Shown here piece by piece: positions 1 to 8,652 of a stretch of DNA of 64,000 nucleotides. The DNA is from AP-15 sp963772295 (lineage in GTDB: Bacteria > Pseudomonadota > Alphaproteobacteria > ATCC43930 > CGMCC-115725): positions 310,001-374,000 of the forward strand of contig CAVYWO010000004.1 in the NCBI GenBank assembly GCA_963772295.1, written 5' to 3'. The translations under genes were made by a program, and so were the position numbers. The notes below the pieces were generated by a model. That model did no database searches. It saw nothing but the letters and a program-made list of their open reading frames with translations, and was not told where the DNA came from. Each line of letters begins with the position of its first letter. Positions within the stretch are counted from its first letter, which is position 1.

Positions 1-84
1 TTAGAGTTTTGACGGGCCCCGCGCGGCCGGCCGGAGATGGAGGAGGAACCCAGGATGACGACGCTCGCCCCCGCCGCTTCGGCA
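1..84 (+). repeat. Duplicated leader and 5' coding segment of tandem MFS genes
   Basis: Positions 1-84 recur almost unchanged at about 1437-1519. The shared block covers the non-coding leader (TTTTGACGGGCC onward), the ribosome binding site GGAGGAGGAA and the first ten codons of the transporter. A weaker version of the RBS and first codons occurs at about 2870-2910. This indicates that the transporter genes arose by tandem duplication that carried the leader along. Confidence 0.8.
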
Positions 85-1440
85 ACGGTCGCCTGGTATA
101 AGGAGCCGACCAAGGATCAGTGGTACGCGTTTGTCGCCGCCTGGATGGGGTGGGTGCTCGACGCCTTCGACTTCACCGTCTTTCTGCTGATCATGGTGCC
201 GATCGCCAAGGAGTTCAACGTCCCGCTGACCAGCGTGACGATCGTTTTTACGTTGACCCTGTGGATGCGGCTCGTCGGCGCCACCGCCTCGGGGTGGATG
301 GCCGACCGGATCGGGCGCAAGAAACCGCTGATGATCTCGATCGCCTGGTACTCGCTCTGCAACTTCATCGCCGGCTTTTCGCCGGCTTTCTGGTTTCTGC
401 TGCTGTTCCGGACCTTGCTCGGCTTTGGCATGGGAGCCGAAATTCCGGCCGGCTTGTCGCTGGCGATGGAGACCTGGCCGCTCCGCTCGCGCGGTTTCAT
501 GAGCGGCGTCCTGCAGGGGTCGTGGGGTCTCGGCTTTCTGCTGTCGAGCCTGGTCTACGGCCTCTTCTACAAATACATCGGCTGGCGCGGCATGCTGTGG
601 GTCGGCATCCTCCCGGCATTGGTCCTCGTCTACATCCGCTATTTCGTCAAGGAGCCCCCGGTCTGGCTCGAGAACCGCCGGTTGCAGCGCACCCAGCATC
701 GCGAGGTCAGGGTGCCGTTCTTTACGATCTTCAAACCCGGCGTGCTTGCCAACACACTGATGACATGCTGGTTCAGCGCGGGCGGCTTCATCACCTATTA
801 TTCGATCAACGCACTGTTCGCGACCCATCTGCAGCATGACCTCCATCTGAGCCCGGCGCTGATCGCGACCCCGATCGCCTTCGCCAACATCGTGGTGTTT
901 CTCGCCAGCTCGGGCTGGGGCTGGGTGTCGGACAGGATCGGCCGCCGCTGGGCGATGATGATCCCGGCATTGTGCTCGATCCCGCTGGTGCCGATCTATC
1001 TGTTCGCCGGGAATTTCACCTGGGTCGTGATCGCCTTCGTCGCAAACGGAATGTTCGCCGGCGGCGGCATGTTCGGGCAGGTGCCGAGCTATCTGACCGA
1101 GCGGTTCCCGACCGAGATCCGCGCCACCGCGACCGGCTTTTGCTATCACGCCGGGACGATCCCCGGCGCCATGGTGCCGCCGATCCTGACCTTCTTCGCG
1201 ATCAACTATAATCTCGGCTTCGCGATCCCGATGCTGGTGGGCACCCTGTTCGGGCTCGCCAATCTCATCGCGTCGCTGGCCCTGGGCCCGGAGACTGGGG
1301 AACCAGAATGGTGCCGGACCTCGTCGTCGCCTGACCATCGAGCCGTCGAACCCGCGCAGCCCCGGCCACCCGGCCGGGGCTTTATTTTCGATCGCGCCTG
1401 CATTGAAATAGCGGCAGACATCAGCGCCTTCCTGCCTTAG
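55..1440 (+). CDS. MFS transporter, copy 1 of 3, C-terminus frameshifted
   Basis: Twelve-helix major facilitator transporter, resembling the NanT/lactate-type carboxylate porters. The start is the ATG at 55, 3 nt after GGAGGAGGAACCCAGG, matching copies 2 and 3. The motif-A loop between helices 2 and 3 reads GWMADRIGRKKP. The body aligns end to end with the next two genes, but after the shared GPET motif (about 1294) the frame slips. Reading one base over gives GTRMVPDLVVA and a TGA at 1332-1334, matching the tails of copies 2 and 3. The annotated frame instead runs about 45 residues of unrelated Pro/Arg-rich sequence through a hairpin terminator to 1440. A one-base loss in the G run at 1297-1300 explains this. 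Substrate is unknown; an organic acid is plausible from family membership only. Confidence 0.85.
   Translation: MTTLAPAASATVAWYKEPTKDQWYAFVAAWMGWVLDAFDFTVFLLIMVPIAKEFNVPLTSVTIVFTLTLWMRLVGATASGWMADRIGRKKPLMISIAWYSLCNFIAGFSPAFWFLLLFRTLLGFGMGAEIPAGLSLAMETWPLRSRGFMSGVLQGSWGLGFLLSSLVYGLFYKYIGWRGMLWVGILPALVLVYIRYFVKEPPVWLENRRLQRTQHREVRVPFFTIFKPGVLANTLMTCWFSAGGFITYYSINALFATHLQHDLHLSPALIATPIAFANIVVFLASSGWGWVSDRIGRRWAMMIPALCSIPLVPIYLFAGNFTWVVIAFVANGMFAGGGMFGQVPSYLTERFPTEIRATATGFCYHAGTIPGAMVPPILTFFAINYNLGFAIPMLVGTLFGLANLIASLALGPETGEPEWCRTSSSPDHRAVEPAQPRPPGRGFIFDRACIEIAADISAFLP
1358..1387 (+). terminator. Rho-independent terminator after MFS copy 1
   Basis: A perfect 10-bp stem (AGCCCCGGCC at 1358-1367, GGCCGGGGCT at 1372-1381) with a 4-nt loop is followed by TTATTTT. 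It lies 24 nt after the stop codon at 1332-1334 that a one-base correction would restore, so it is placed as a normal terminator for the ancestral gene although it now falls inside the extended reading frame. Confidence 0.8.
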
Positions 1441-1489
1441 GGTTTTGACGGGCCGGCGCGGCCAGCCGGAGATGGAGGAGGAACCCAGG

Positions 1490-2767
1490 ATGACGACGCT
1501 CGCCCCCGCCGCTTCCGCAACGATGCCGTGGTGGAAGGAGCCGACGCGGGAGCAATGGCAAGCTTGGATCGCGGCGTGGCTCGGCTGGACCTTGGACGCC
1601 TTCGATTTTACCGTTTTCCTGTTGATCATGCTGCCGATCTCGAAATACTTCGGGGTGCCGCTCACCAATGTCGCCTTTATCCTGACGGTGACTTTGTGGA
1701 TGCGGTTGATCGGCGCGGTGGCCTCGGGCTGGCTCGCCGATCGGGTCGGCCGGAAAGTGCCGCTGATGATTTCGATCCTCGGCTATTCGTTGTGCAATTT
1801 CATCGCCGGGTTTTCGCCGACCCTCTTGTTCCTGTTCTTCTTCCGCGCGCTGCTCGGCATCTTTATGGGTGCCGAATGGCCGGCCGGCGCGGCGCTGGCG
1901 ATGGAGAGCTGGCCGATCCGCTCGCGCGGCTTTATGAGCGGGGTTCTGCAGGGATCGTGGGGCATCGGCTTTGCCCTGTCGAGCCTGATCTATGGCCTCT
2001 TCTTCAATGTGATCGGCTGGCGCGGCATGCTGTTTGTCGGCGTGCTGCCGGCGCTGGCGGTGCTCTATGTGCGCCGCTATGTCAAGGAGCCCGAGGTCTG
2101 GCTCGAGAACCGCCGGCAGCAACGGACGCAGCACCGCGAGGTCCGGGCGCCGCTGATCCGCATCTTCTCCCGCGGCATGCTGGGCAACACGTTGACCGCC
2201 TGCTGGTGGATGGCCAGCAACTTCATCCTCTATTACTCGCTGACCGCGCTGTTCGCGACGCATCTGCAAAAGGATCTGCATCTGAGCCCGGCGCTGGTGG
2301 CGACGCCGTTCCTGCTCTTCAATCTCGTCGGGTTTTTCGCGATGGGCTTCTGGGGATGGGTCGGCGATCATCTCGGCCGGCGTTGGGCGATGATCATCCC
2401 GGCGGCGATCGCCGTGCCGATCGCCCCGGTGTATCTGCTGCATAGCGATTTCACCTGGATCGCCATCGGCTTCGTTGTCCAGGGGGCGTTCGGCGGCGCG
2501 CTCTACAGCCAGCTGCCGAGCTATCTCTCGGAGCGGTTCCCGACCGAGGTGCGGGCGACAGCGAGCGCCTTCTGCTATCACCAGGGGGCGATCTTCGGCG
2601 GGTTCGTGCCGCTGGCGCTGACCTTTTTTGCCGAGCACTACCACCTCGGCCTCGTCACGCCGATGCTGGTCGGCACCGTGGCGGCCGCGACGAGCGTCGT
2701 CATCGCCTTGCTGGTCAGCCCCGAGACCAAGGGCAAGGTCCTCGAAGCGGCGCTCTCGATCGCCTGA
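1490..2767 (+). CDS. MFS transporter, copy 2 of 3
   Basis: Intact major facilitator transporter of 425 residues, paralogous along its length to the genes on both sides. The ATG at 1490 is chosen because GGAGGAGGAACCC lies just upstream and because the following MTTLAPAAS sequence is shared by all three copies; an upstream ATG at 1445 would add 15 residues outside the conserved region. The cytoplasmic loop motif reads GWLADRVGRKVP, a second half-repeat reads GDHLGRRW, and the C-terminus is SPETKGKVLEAALSIA. These features fit the sialate/lactate-type acid:H+ symporter branch. The three genes have diverged most in their transmembrane segments, suggesting different substrates. Substrate not determinable here. 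Confidence 0.88.
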   Translation: MTTLAPAASATMPWWKEPTREQWQAWIAAWLGWTLDAFDFTVFLLIMLPISKYFGVPLTNVAFILTVTLWMRLIGAVASGWLADRVGRKVPLMISILGYSLCNFIAGFSPTLLFLFFFRALLGIFMGAEWPAGAALAMESWPIRSRGFMSGVLQGSWGIGFALSSLIYGLFFNVIGWRGMLFVGVLPALAVLYVRRYVKEPEVWLENRRQQRTQHREVRAPLIRIFSRGMLGNTLTACWWMASNFILYYSLTALFATHLQKDLHLSPALVATPFLLFNLVGFFAMGFWGWVGDHLGRRWAMIIPAAIAVPIAPVYLLHSDFTWIAIGFVVQGAFGGALYSQLPSYLSERFPTEVRATASAFCYHQGAIFGGFVPLALTFFAEHYHLGLVTPMLVGTVAAATSVVIALLVSPETKGKVLEAALSIA

Positions 2768-2888
2768 GGTCACCAAAGGGGGGGCAGGTGCGCCCGCTCG
2801 GCCGAAACAGAGGCGGGGCGAGGCGAAGCCCGCCCCAGGGTGCTGGTAGGGCTCTGCGCAACGAGCCGGCTATGAGGGAGGAAGACGG

Positions 2889-4169
2889 ATGACGACACTC
2901 GCCCCGGCCGCTTCCGCGACGGTCCCGTGGTGGAGGGAGCCGACCCGGGAGCAATGGCTGGCCTGGGTCGCGGCCTGGCTCGGCTGGACCCTCGACGCCT
3001 TCGATTTCACGATCTTCCTCTTGATCATGCTGCCGATCTCGCAGTCGTTCCACGTCCCGCTGACGGCGGTGACCGCGGTCTTCACCCTGACCCTGTGGAT
3101 GCGGCTCGTCGGCGCCACCGCCTCGGGCTGGCTCTCCGACCGCATCGGGCGCAAGAAACCGCTGATGATCTCGATCGGCTGGTATTCGGCCTGCAACTTT
3201 ATCGCGGCATTTTCGCCCTATTTCTGGTTCCTGTTTTTGTTCCGCGCCTTGCTCGGCATCGGCATGGGCGCGGAGTGGCCGTGCGGCGCGGCGTTGGCCA
3301 TGGAATCCTGGCCGATCCGCTCGCGCGGCTTCATGGCCGGCGTCCTGCAGGCCTCTTGGGGTCTCGGCGCGCTGCTGTCGAGCGCCGCCTACGGCCTCCT
3401 GTACAATTCGATCGGCTGGCGCGGCCTCTTGATGCTCGGCGTCCTGCCGGCGCTCTCGATCGTCTATGTGCGCAAGTTTGTGCAGGAGCCGCCGGTCTGG
3501 CTCGAAAACCGCAGGCTGCAGCGTGCCGAGCAGCGCGAGGTCAAGGCGCCGCTCTTCAAGATCTTCAAGCGCGGCATGCTCCACAATACCTTGACCGCAT
3601 GTTGGTGGATGGCGAGCGCCTTCATCGTCGGCTACTCGGTCGGCGGGCTGTTTCCCACTTACCTGCAAATGGATTTGCACCTGAGTCCGGGGCTGGTGGC
3701 GTTGCCGGTCATGCTGCAAAGCATCGTGTTTTTCCTCTCCGGTTCGGTCTATGGCTGGCTCGCCGACCGCATCGGCCGACGCTGGGCCATCATCTTCCCG
3801 GCCCTCTTGACGATCCCGGTGGCGCCGCTCTATCTGCTGACGCACAATTACGCGACCATCGTGGTGTTTTTCGCGCTGCAGGGGGCGTTCGGCGGCGGCG
3901 GCATGCACACGCTGTACCCGGCCTACCTCGCCGAACGCTTCCCGACCGAGGTGCGCGCGACGGCCAGCGGCTTCGTCTATCATCAGGGCGCGATCTTTGG
4001 CGGCCTGGTCGCTCCGGTCATCACCTATTTCGCCCTCAACTGGCATACGGGATTTGCGATCCCGATGCTGATCGGCACCACGCTCGCCGCGATCAGCGTC
4101 GCCCTGGCAGTGCTTGCCGGCCCCGAGACCAGAGGCACGCGTCTCGTCGCCGAATTGTCGGTGGCTTAA
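2889..4169 (+). CDS. MFS transporter, copy 3 of 3
   Basis: Intact 426-residue major facilitator transporter, third member of the tandem set. GAGGGAGGAAGACGG precedes the ATG at 2889. It keeps GWLSDRIGRKKP between helices 2 and 3, ADRIGRRW in the second half and the ending GPETRGTRLVAELSVA. The 121-bp spacer from copy 2 has a GC-rich hairpin but no T tract, so read-through from copy 2 is possible. The stop codon overlaps that of the aldolase gene on the opposite strand (TAA at 4167-4169 against complement 4166-4168), so the two genes converge with no spacer. A shared substrate with that aldolase, such as a hydroxy-oxo acid, is only a contextual guess. Confidence 0.88.
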   Translation: MTTLAPAASATVPWWREPTREQWLAWVAAWLGWTLDAFDFTIFLLIMLPISQSFHVPLTAVTAVFTLTLWMRLVGATASGWLSDRIGRKKPLMISIGWYSACNFIAAFSPYFWFLFLFRALLGIGMGAEWPCGAALAMESWPIRSRGFMAGVLQASWGLGALLSSAAYGLLYNSIGWRGLLMLGVLPALSIVYVRKFVQEPPVWLENRRLQRAEQREVKAPLFKIFKRGMLHNTLTACWWMASAFIVGYSVGGLFPTYLQMDLHLSPGLVALPVMLQSIVFFLSGSVYGWLADRIGRRWAIIFPALLTIPVAPLYLLTHNYATIVVFFALQGAFGGGGMHTLYPAYLAERFPTEVRATASGFVYHQGAIFGGLVAPVITYFALNWHTGFAIPMLIGTTLAAISVALAVLAGPETRGTRLVAELSVA

Positions 4170-4969
4170 GGGGGGCCGAGCCGCACCGCGCGCAGCCGCT
4201 CGACATCGGCCCGACCGGCGGAGAGGATGTAGCCGACATCGGAACCGCCGGTCAGGTAGCGCGCGCCGATCCCGAACAGCCAGCTCTGAAACTCGAGATC
4301 CTCGCGCACCCCGCCAACCCCCATCGCCTTGCCGTGCGCCCGCGCCGCATGGGCCACCCGTTCGAAGGCGACGCGCATCCGTTCGTGCCGGTATTGGCCG
4401 GGAATGCCCATCTCGGTCGACAAGTCGCTCGCCCCGATATGGAGCGCGTCGATGCCGTCGACGGCGGCGATCGCGGCCGCGTTCTCGACCGCCTCGGGGG
4501 TCTCGATCATCGCCATCAGCAGGGTCTCTTCGTTGAGCCGCCGGCACACCTCGGCCTGTCCCAGCGCGGCGTAGCCGAGCGCCGGACCGCTGCCAAAGGC
4601 CGAGCGGTGCCCCTGCGGCGCGTAACGGCAGGCCTCGACGACCGCTTTGGCTTCGGCCGCGTTCTGGACATGCGGCACCATCACCCCCTGCGCGCCGCAA
4701 TCGAGGATGCGGGTCGCATCGTGCGGGTCGTGCGAGGTGACGCGGGCGATCGGGGTGATGCCACGGGCGAGGGCCGCGACGCAGATCGCGGCCGCGCTCT
4801 CGAGCGAGGTCGGGTTGTGCTCGAGGTCGATATAGATCGCATCGAAGCCGCAGGCGGCGGCGATCAGCGCGATGTTCGGGGTGCGCATCTGGTTGACGCC
4901 AAAGCACAGCACCAGCTCGCCCTTCGCGAGCTTCCTCTTCGCCAGGTTCTCTCCGATCGTCGTTGGCAT
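4166..4969 (-). CDS. HpcH/HpaI family aldolase
   Basis: Class II metal-dependent aldolase, 267 residues, related to 4-hydroxy-2-oxoheptanedioate aldolase, which cleaves 2-oxo-4-hydroxy acids to pyruvate or glyoxylate plus an aldehyde. The family residues are present: His51 in DLEHNP, Arg76 in PIARV, metal ligands Glu156 in MIETPEAV and Asp182 in GASDLS. These correspond to H45, R70, E149 and D175 of the E. coli enzyme. The spacing and length are normal for the family. It is transcribed toward the MFS genes and shares overlapping stop codons with the last of them. The physiological substrate is unknown; the N-terminal FGVNQMRTPNIA is variable in the family and gives no clue. Confidence 0.85.
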   Translation of the reverse strand: MPTTIGENLAKRKLAKGELVLCFGVNQMRTPNIALIAAACGFDAIYIDLEHNPTSLESAAAICVAALARGITPIARVTSHDPHDATRILDCGAQGVMVPHVQNAAEAKAVVEACRYAPQGHRSAFGSGPALGYAALGQAEVCRRLNEETLLMAMIETPEAVENAAAIAAVDGIDALHIGASDLSTEMGIPGQYRHERMRVAFERVAHAARAHGKAMGVGGVREDLEFQSWLFGIGARYLTGGSDVGYILSAGRADVERLRAVRLGPP

Positions 4970-5015
4970 CGCCGCGGGCTCCCCTTATCGACCGGCGCCG
5001 GCCAGCCCAACCGCT

Positions 5016-5083
5016 GGCGGGTTGCGCTGCGCTCCACCCGCCCTACGAACCCTCGTACTACGAAGGGCGGGTGTAACCCGCCG
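5016..5083. repeat. Nested palindromic intergenic repeat
   Basis: GGCGGGTT at 5016 is matched by AACCCGCC near 5076-5083, and inside it ACCCGCCCT is matched by AGGGCGGGT. The arrangement folds into a long interrupted hairpin between the divergently transcribed aldolase and ATP-grasp genes. It looks like a dispersed REP-type element typical of alphaproteobacterial intergenic DNA; copy number elsewhere cannot be seen in this window. Confidence 0.6.
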
Positions 5084-5227
5084 TCGCGGTCTCCGCAATG
5101 CCCGTTTGTGGAGCGTGCGGGAGCCCAAAATTTGGGCAGCCGGCGCCGCCGCGGTGCCGGCGGGCTGGCGGCGGCTTGGCGCGGAAAATGCTTATTGCTG
5201 TTGTCGGCCGATCCTGCGGACGAAGAG

Positions 5228-6652
5228 ATGGCTCCCTCGGTCCTCGACGGTTACGATCCGCGGGGTTTCTATTGCGAGATGCTGCGCGGCCCGGCGAGCG
5301 CCCCGATCCGGCAGCGCCTCGCGGCCCTTTCGATCGAGGCGCTGAACGAGCGCTCGGCCGCCGCCAACGCCGAACTCTACAATCTCGGCATCACCTTCAC
5401 GATCTATTCGGAGGCGCGGACGATCGACCGGATCCTGCCGTTCGACGTCCTGCCGCGCGTGCTCTCGGCCGGCGAATGGCGGCATGTCGAAAGCGGCATC
5501 CGACAGCGGATCGCCGCGATCAACCTGTTGCTCGACGACGTCTACCATGACCAGCGCCTCTTCCGGGACGGCATCGTCCCCGAGGGGCTGATCCTCGGCA
5601 ACCCTAACTATCGGCCGCTGATGCGCGGCGTCGACCTGCCGTACAAGGCCTATGCCAATATCTGCGGCACCGACATCGTGCGCGACGAGACCGGCAGGTT
5701 CCTGGTGCTCGAAGACAATGCCCGCACCCCCTCCGGCGTGAGCTATGTCGTCGAGAACCGGCATATGATGCTGCGCGCCTTTCCCGATTTGCTCGACGAG
5801 ATCGGCCTGCGCGGCATCGACAATTACGGCGCCAGGCTGATCGCGGCGTTGCAGGAAGTGGCACCCGCCGGCATTACCGACCCGGAGGTCGTGCTGCTCT
5901 CGCCCGGCGCCTACAACGCCGCCTATTTCGAGCATGTCTTTCTCGCCCGCGAGATGGGGGTGCCGCTGGTCGAGGGCCGCGACCTCGTCGTCGAGGACGA
6001 CCGTGTCTTCATGCGCACGACCGGCGGGCTCGCCCGGGTCGACGTGATCTACCGCCGGATCAACGACGAGTATCTCGACCCGGAGGCATTTCTTGCCGGC
6101 AGCCTGCTCGGCGTCAGGGGGCTGATGCGCGCTTACCGCGCCGGCAAGGTCGGGCTCGCCAATGCCGTCGGCACCGGCGTCGCCGACGACAAGGCGGTCT
6201 ATGCCTATATGCCGCGGATCATCCGCTATTATCTCGGCGAGGAGCCGATCCTGCCGAATGTCGAAACCAATCTCTGCCGCGAGCCGCAGGCCTTGCGCTA
6301 TACGCTCGATCATCTCGAGGAGCTGGTGGTGAAGCCGGTCGGCGAGGCCGGCGGCTACGGCATCACCGTCGGCCCCAAGGCGAGCCGCGAGGAATTGGCC
6401 GATTGCCGCGCCAAGCTCGTCGCCGACCCGGCGAATTACATCTCGCAGCCCTGCCTCAATCTGTCGGTGGCGCCGACCCTCGTCGATGGCCGGATCGAGC
6501 CGCGGCACGTCGATCTGCGGCCCTTCGCCGTGACCGGGTCGAGCACCTGGGTGTTACCGGGCGGGCTGACGCGGGTGGCGTTGCGGCGCGGCTCGCTGGT
6601 CGTCAACTCGTCGCAGGGCGGCGGCTCGAAGGACACCTGGGTCGTTGACTGA
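5228..6652 (+). CDS. Circularly permuted type 2 ATP-grasp protein
   Basis: Protein of 474 residues of the DUF404/DUF407 group, now classed as circularly permuted ATP-grasp. Landmarks are YDPRGFYCEM near the N-terminus, LDDVYHDQ, GTDIVRDETGRFLVLEDN and RTPSGVSYVVEN (nucleotide-binding and catalytic region), ANAVGTGVADDK, VVKPVGEAGGYG and a C-terminal RPFAVTG. ATP-grasp folds join carboxylates to amines, so a peptide or amide ligase role is expected, but no substrate is established. The start is the ATG at 5228; the frame is open further upstream but lacks family similarity there. It overlaps the alpha-E gene by 8 nt, and that gene is followed by a transglutaminase-like gene, the standard trio for this family. 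Confidence 0.88.
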   Translation: MAPSVLDGYDPRGFYCEMLRGPASAPIRQRLAALSIEALNERSAAANAELYNLGITFTIYSEARTIDRILPFDVLPRVLSAGEWRHVESGIRQRIAAINLLLDDVYHDQRLFRDGIVPEGLILGNPNYRPLMRGVDLPYKAYANICGTDIVRDETGRFLVLEDNARTPSGVSYVVENRHMMLRAFPDLLDEIGLRGIDNYGARLIAALQEVAPAGITDPEVVLLSPGAYNAAYFEHVFLAREMGVPLVEGRDLVVEDDRVFMRTTGGLARVDVIYRRINDEYLDPEAFLAGSLLGVRGLMRAYRAGKVGLANAVGTGVADDKAVYAYMPRIIRYYLGEEPILPNVETNLCREPQALRYTLDHLEELVVKPVGEAGGYGITVGPKASREELADCRAKLVADPANYISQPCLNLSVAPTLVDGRIEPRHVDLRPFAVTGSSTWVLPGGLTRVALRRGSLVVNSSQGGGSKDTWVVD

Positions 6653-7631
6653 CGTCCTCCTCGCCCGCTACGCCGACTGCATCTTCTGGCTGGCGCGCTA
6701 CGTCGAGCGCGCCGAAAACCTGGCCCGCATCCTCGACGTCAACGAAACCTTCTCGCGCGACAGCCGCGGCGGCCAGAACTGGTCCTCGATCGTCCAGCTG
6801 AACTCGGACGAGGAGCGTTTCTTCGCCACGCATGCCGCCGCCATCGCGGCGAGCGTCCTCGAATTCTGTGTCGTCGATCGCGAGAACCCGACCTCGATCG
6901 TCAGCGCCGTCAGCAATGCGCGCGAGAACGCGCGGACCTTGCGGCCCTTGATCTCGACCGAGATGTGGGTGCAGTTGAACGTGTTCTACAACCGTCTCGC
7001 CGCGATCGGCCCGGAGGATCTCGCACCCGGCCGGCTCGCCCCGTTGTTTGCCTGGATCAAGGAAGCCTGCCAGACCCATACCGGCATCACCGAGGGCACC
7101 TTTTTCCGCGACCAGGGCTGGTATTTCTACCAGCTCGGCCGCTATCTCGAGCGCGCCGACCAGACGACGCGGCTCCTCGACATCAAATACCATCTGTTGC
7201 TGCCGCAGGCATCGGATGTCGGCTCGCCGATCGATGTCAGCCAATGGAACGCATTGCTGCGCTCGGCCGCCGGCTACCATGCCTACCGCCGCCTGCACGC
7301 GGCGAGCACGACGCCGGCGCGGGTCGCCGGCTTTCTGCTGTTCAATCTTGCCTTTCCGCGCTCGGTGCATCATTGCCTCTGCGAGGCGAGCCGGCTTCTC
7401 GCCGAGGTCAAATCGCGCTACGGGCTGCGCGGCGGCAATGACGCCGCCGAGGAGCTCGACCGCTTGCGCGCCGTTTTCGGGACGCTCACGATCGCGGCGA
7501 TCCTCAGCGAGGGGCTGCACGAGTTTCTCGATCTCGTTCAACGCCAGTTGAACGCCGTCACCCACGACCTCGCGATCGCCTTTTTCGGCTATTCGCCGGA
7601 CGGGGAGCAGATTAGGGCGGCCGCACAATAG
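6645..7631 (+). CDS. Alpha-E domain protein (DUF403)
   Basis: All-helical protein of 328 residues of the alpha-E family. It begins at a TTG (6645) inside the 3' end of the ATP-grasp gene, implying translational coupling. Conserved features are the N-terminal LARYADCIFWLARYVERAENLARIL, the repeat-like GWYFYQLGRYLERADQTTRLLD in the middle, and SRLLAEVKSRYG later. The two RYxERA segments look like an internal duplication. The family is consistently encoded beside permuted ATP-grasp and transglutaminase-like genes and has no assigned enzymatic activity; it may be a partner subunit or substrate carrier. Alternative in-frame starts cannot be excluded because TTG is weak. Confidence 0.85.
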   Translation: MTDVLLARYADCIFWLARYVERAENLARILDVNETFSRDSRGGQNWSSIVQLNSDEERFFATHAAAIAASVLEFCVVDRENPTSIVSAVSNARENARTLRPLISTEMWVQLNVFYNRLAAIGPEDLAPGRLAPLFAWIKEACQTHTGITEGTFFRDQGWYFYQLGRYLERADQTTRLLDIKYHLLLPQASDVGSPIDVSQWNALLRSAAGYHAYRRLHAASTTPARVAGFLLFNLAFPRSVHHCLCEASRLLAEVKSRYGLRGGNDAAEELDRLRAVFGTLTIAAILSEGLHEFLDLVQRQLNAVTHDLAIAFFGYSPDGEQIRAAAQ

Positions 7632-7641
7632 GCAGAGAGCG

Positions 7642-8580
7642 ATGCCGGTCATTACCGTCCATCACGTCACGACCTACCGCTACAAGCAGCCGGTGGCCTT
7701 CGGCGAGCACCGGCTGATGCTGCGGCCGCGCGACAGCTACGACCAGAAACTGCTCGAGGCCAGGCTAACGATTGCGCCGGAACCGGTCGACCTGCGCTGG
7801 GTCCACGACGTCTTCGGCAATTGCGTCGCGATCGCCCGCTTTGCCGGCCGGGCCGCGGAATTGCGCTTCGACAGCGTCATCCGCCTCGACCATTCCTCGG
7901 AGAATGCCCTCGATTTCCGGATCGAGGATTATGCGAAGCTGTACCCGTTCACCTATGGCGCCGACGAGATGCCCGACCTCTCGCGCGCGATCGAGCGGCA
8001 ATATCTCGACCCGGCGCGCGAGATCGACGGCTGGGCGCGGCAGTTCCTGCGCCATGACGGCCGCGCCGATACGGTCGAGATGCTGGCGGCAATGACCCAC
8101 GCCGTCAGAAGGGACCTCAGTTACGTCGCGCGCGAAGAAAGCGGCGTCCAGGACCCGACGAAGACGCTGCGCCAGGCGAGCGGCAGCTGTCGCGACTTTG
8201 CCGTCTTGATGATGGAGGCGGTGCGCTCCCTGGGCCTTGCCGCGCATTTCGTCAGCGGCTATCTGCACGTCCCCGAAGGTGCGGCGGGGGCGCGCGGCGC
8301 CGGCGCCACCCACGCCTGGTTGCGCGTCTACCTGCCGGGGGCCGGCTGGGTCGAGTTCGATCCGACCAACGGCATCGTCGGCAGCCACGATCTGATCCGC
8401 GTCGCGGTGTTGCGCGACCCGCGCCAGGCGGTGCCGGTTTCCGGCAGCTGGATCGGCTTTCCGTCGGACGCTCTCGGCATGCGGGTCGAGGTCGAGGTGA
8501 CCGCGACCGAGCCTGCCCCCGCGCAGACGGGCGGCGCCAAGGCGGCGCCGGCGGTGCGGCGCTCGCACGCCCGCCCGTGA
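7642..8580 (+). CDS. Transglutaminase-like cysteine peptidase family protein
   Basis: Protein of 312 residues with an N-terminal bacterial transglutaminase-associated beta domain (ITVHHVTTYRYKQPV) and a transglutaminase-like papain-fold core. The catalytic triad is visible: Cys at about residue 183 in GSCRDFAVLM, His near 223 in THAWLRV and Asp near 241 in FDPTNG. The C-terminal 20 residues are Ala/Gly-rich and probably disordered. It follows the alpha-E gene by 10 nt with AGAGCG before the ATG at 7642, so it is part of the same operon. Proteins of this group are predicted amidases or peptidases acting on the product of the neighbouring ATP-grasp ligase; that link is inference from gene order. 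Confidence 0.88.
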   Translation: MPVITVHHVTTYRYKQPVAFGEHRLMLRPRDSYDQKLLEARLTIAPEPVDLRWVHDVFGNCVAIARFAGRAAELRFDSVIRLDHSSENALDFRIEDYAKLYPFTYGADEMPDLSRAIERQYLDPAREIDGWARQFLRHDGRADTVEMLAAMTHAVRRDLSYVAREESGVQDPTKTLRQASGSCRDFAVLMMEAVRSLGLAAHFVSGYLHVPEGAAGARGAGATHAWLRVYLPGAGWVEFDPTNGIVGSHDLIRVAVLRDPRQAVPVSGSWIGFPSDALGMRVEVEVTATEPAPAQTGGAKAAPAVRRSHARP

Positions 8581-8652
8581 CCGCGGCGACGCAGCAAGAC
8601 TAAGTTTCTGACCTGAAATGACGTGTGCACCTGATGTGTTGCCGGCTTTGAA

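Noticed and set aside
1..1668. Long minus-strand frame covering MFS copy 1
   Set aside because: Composition is HQDRE-rich without any domain, typical of the complement of a GC-rich membrane-protein gene.
2715..4907. A 730-codon minus-strand frame opposite MFS copies 2-3 and the aldolase
   Set aside because: It is an Arg/Asp/Gln-rich antisense shadow in high-GC DNA; the plus-strand transporters and the minus-strand aldolase in other frames have real domains.
5008..5090. CRISPR-like repeat
   Set aside because: The repeated units are inverted arms of one hairpin, not direct repeats separated by spacers.
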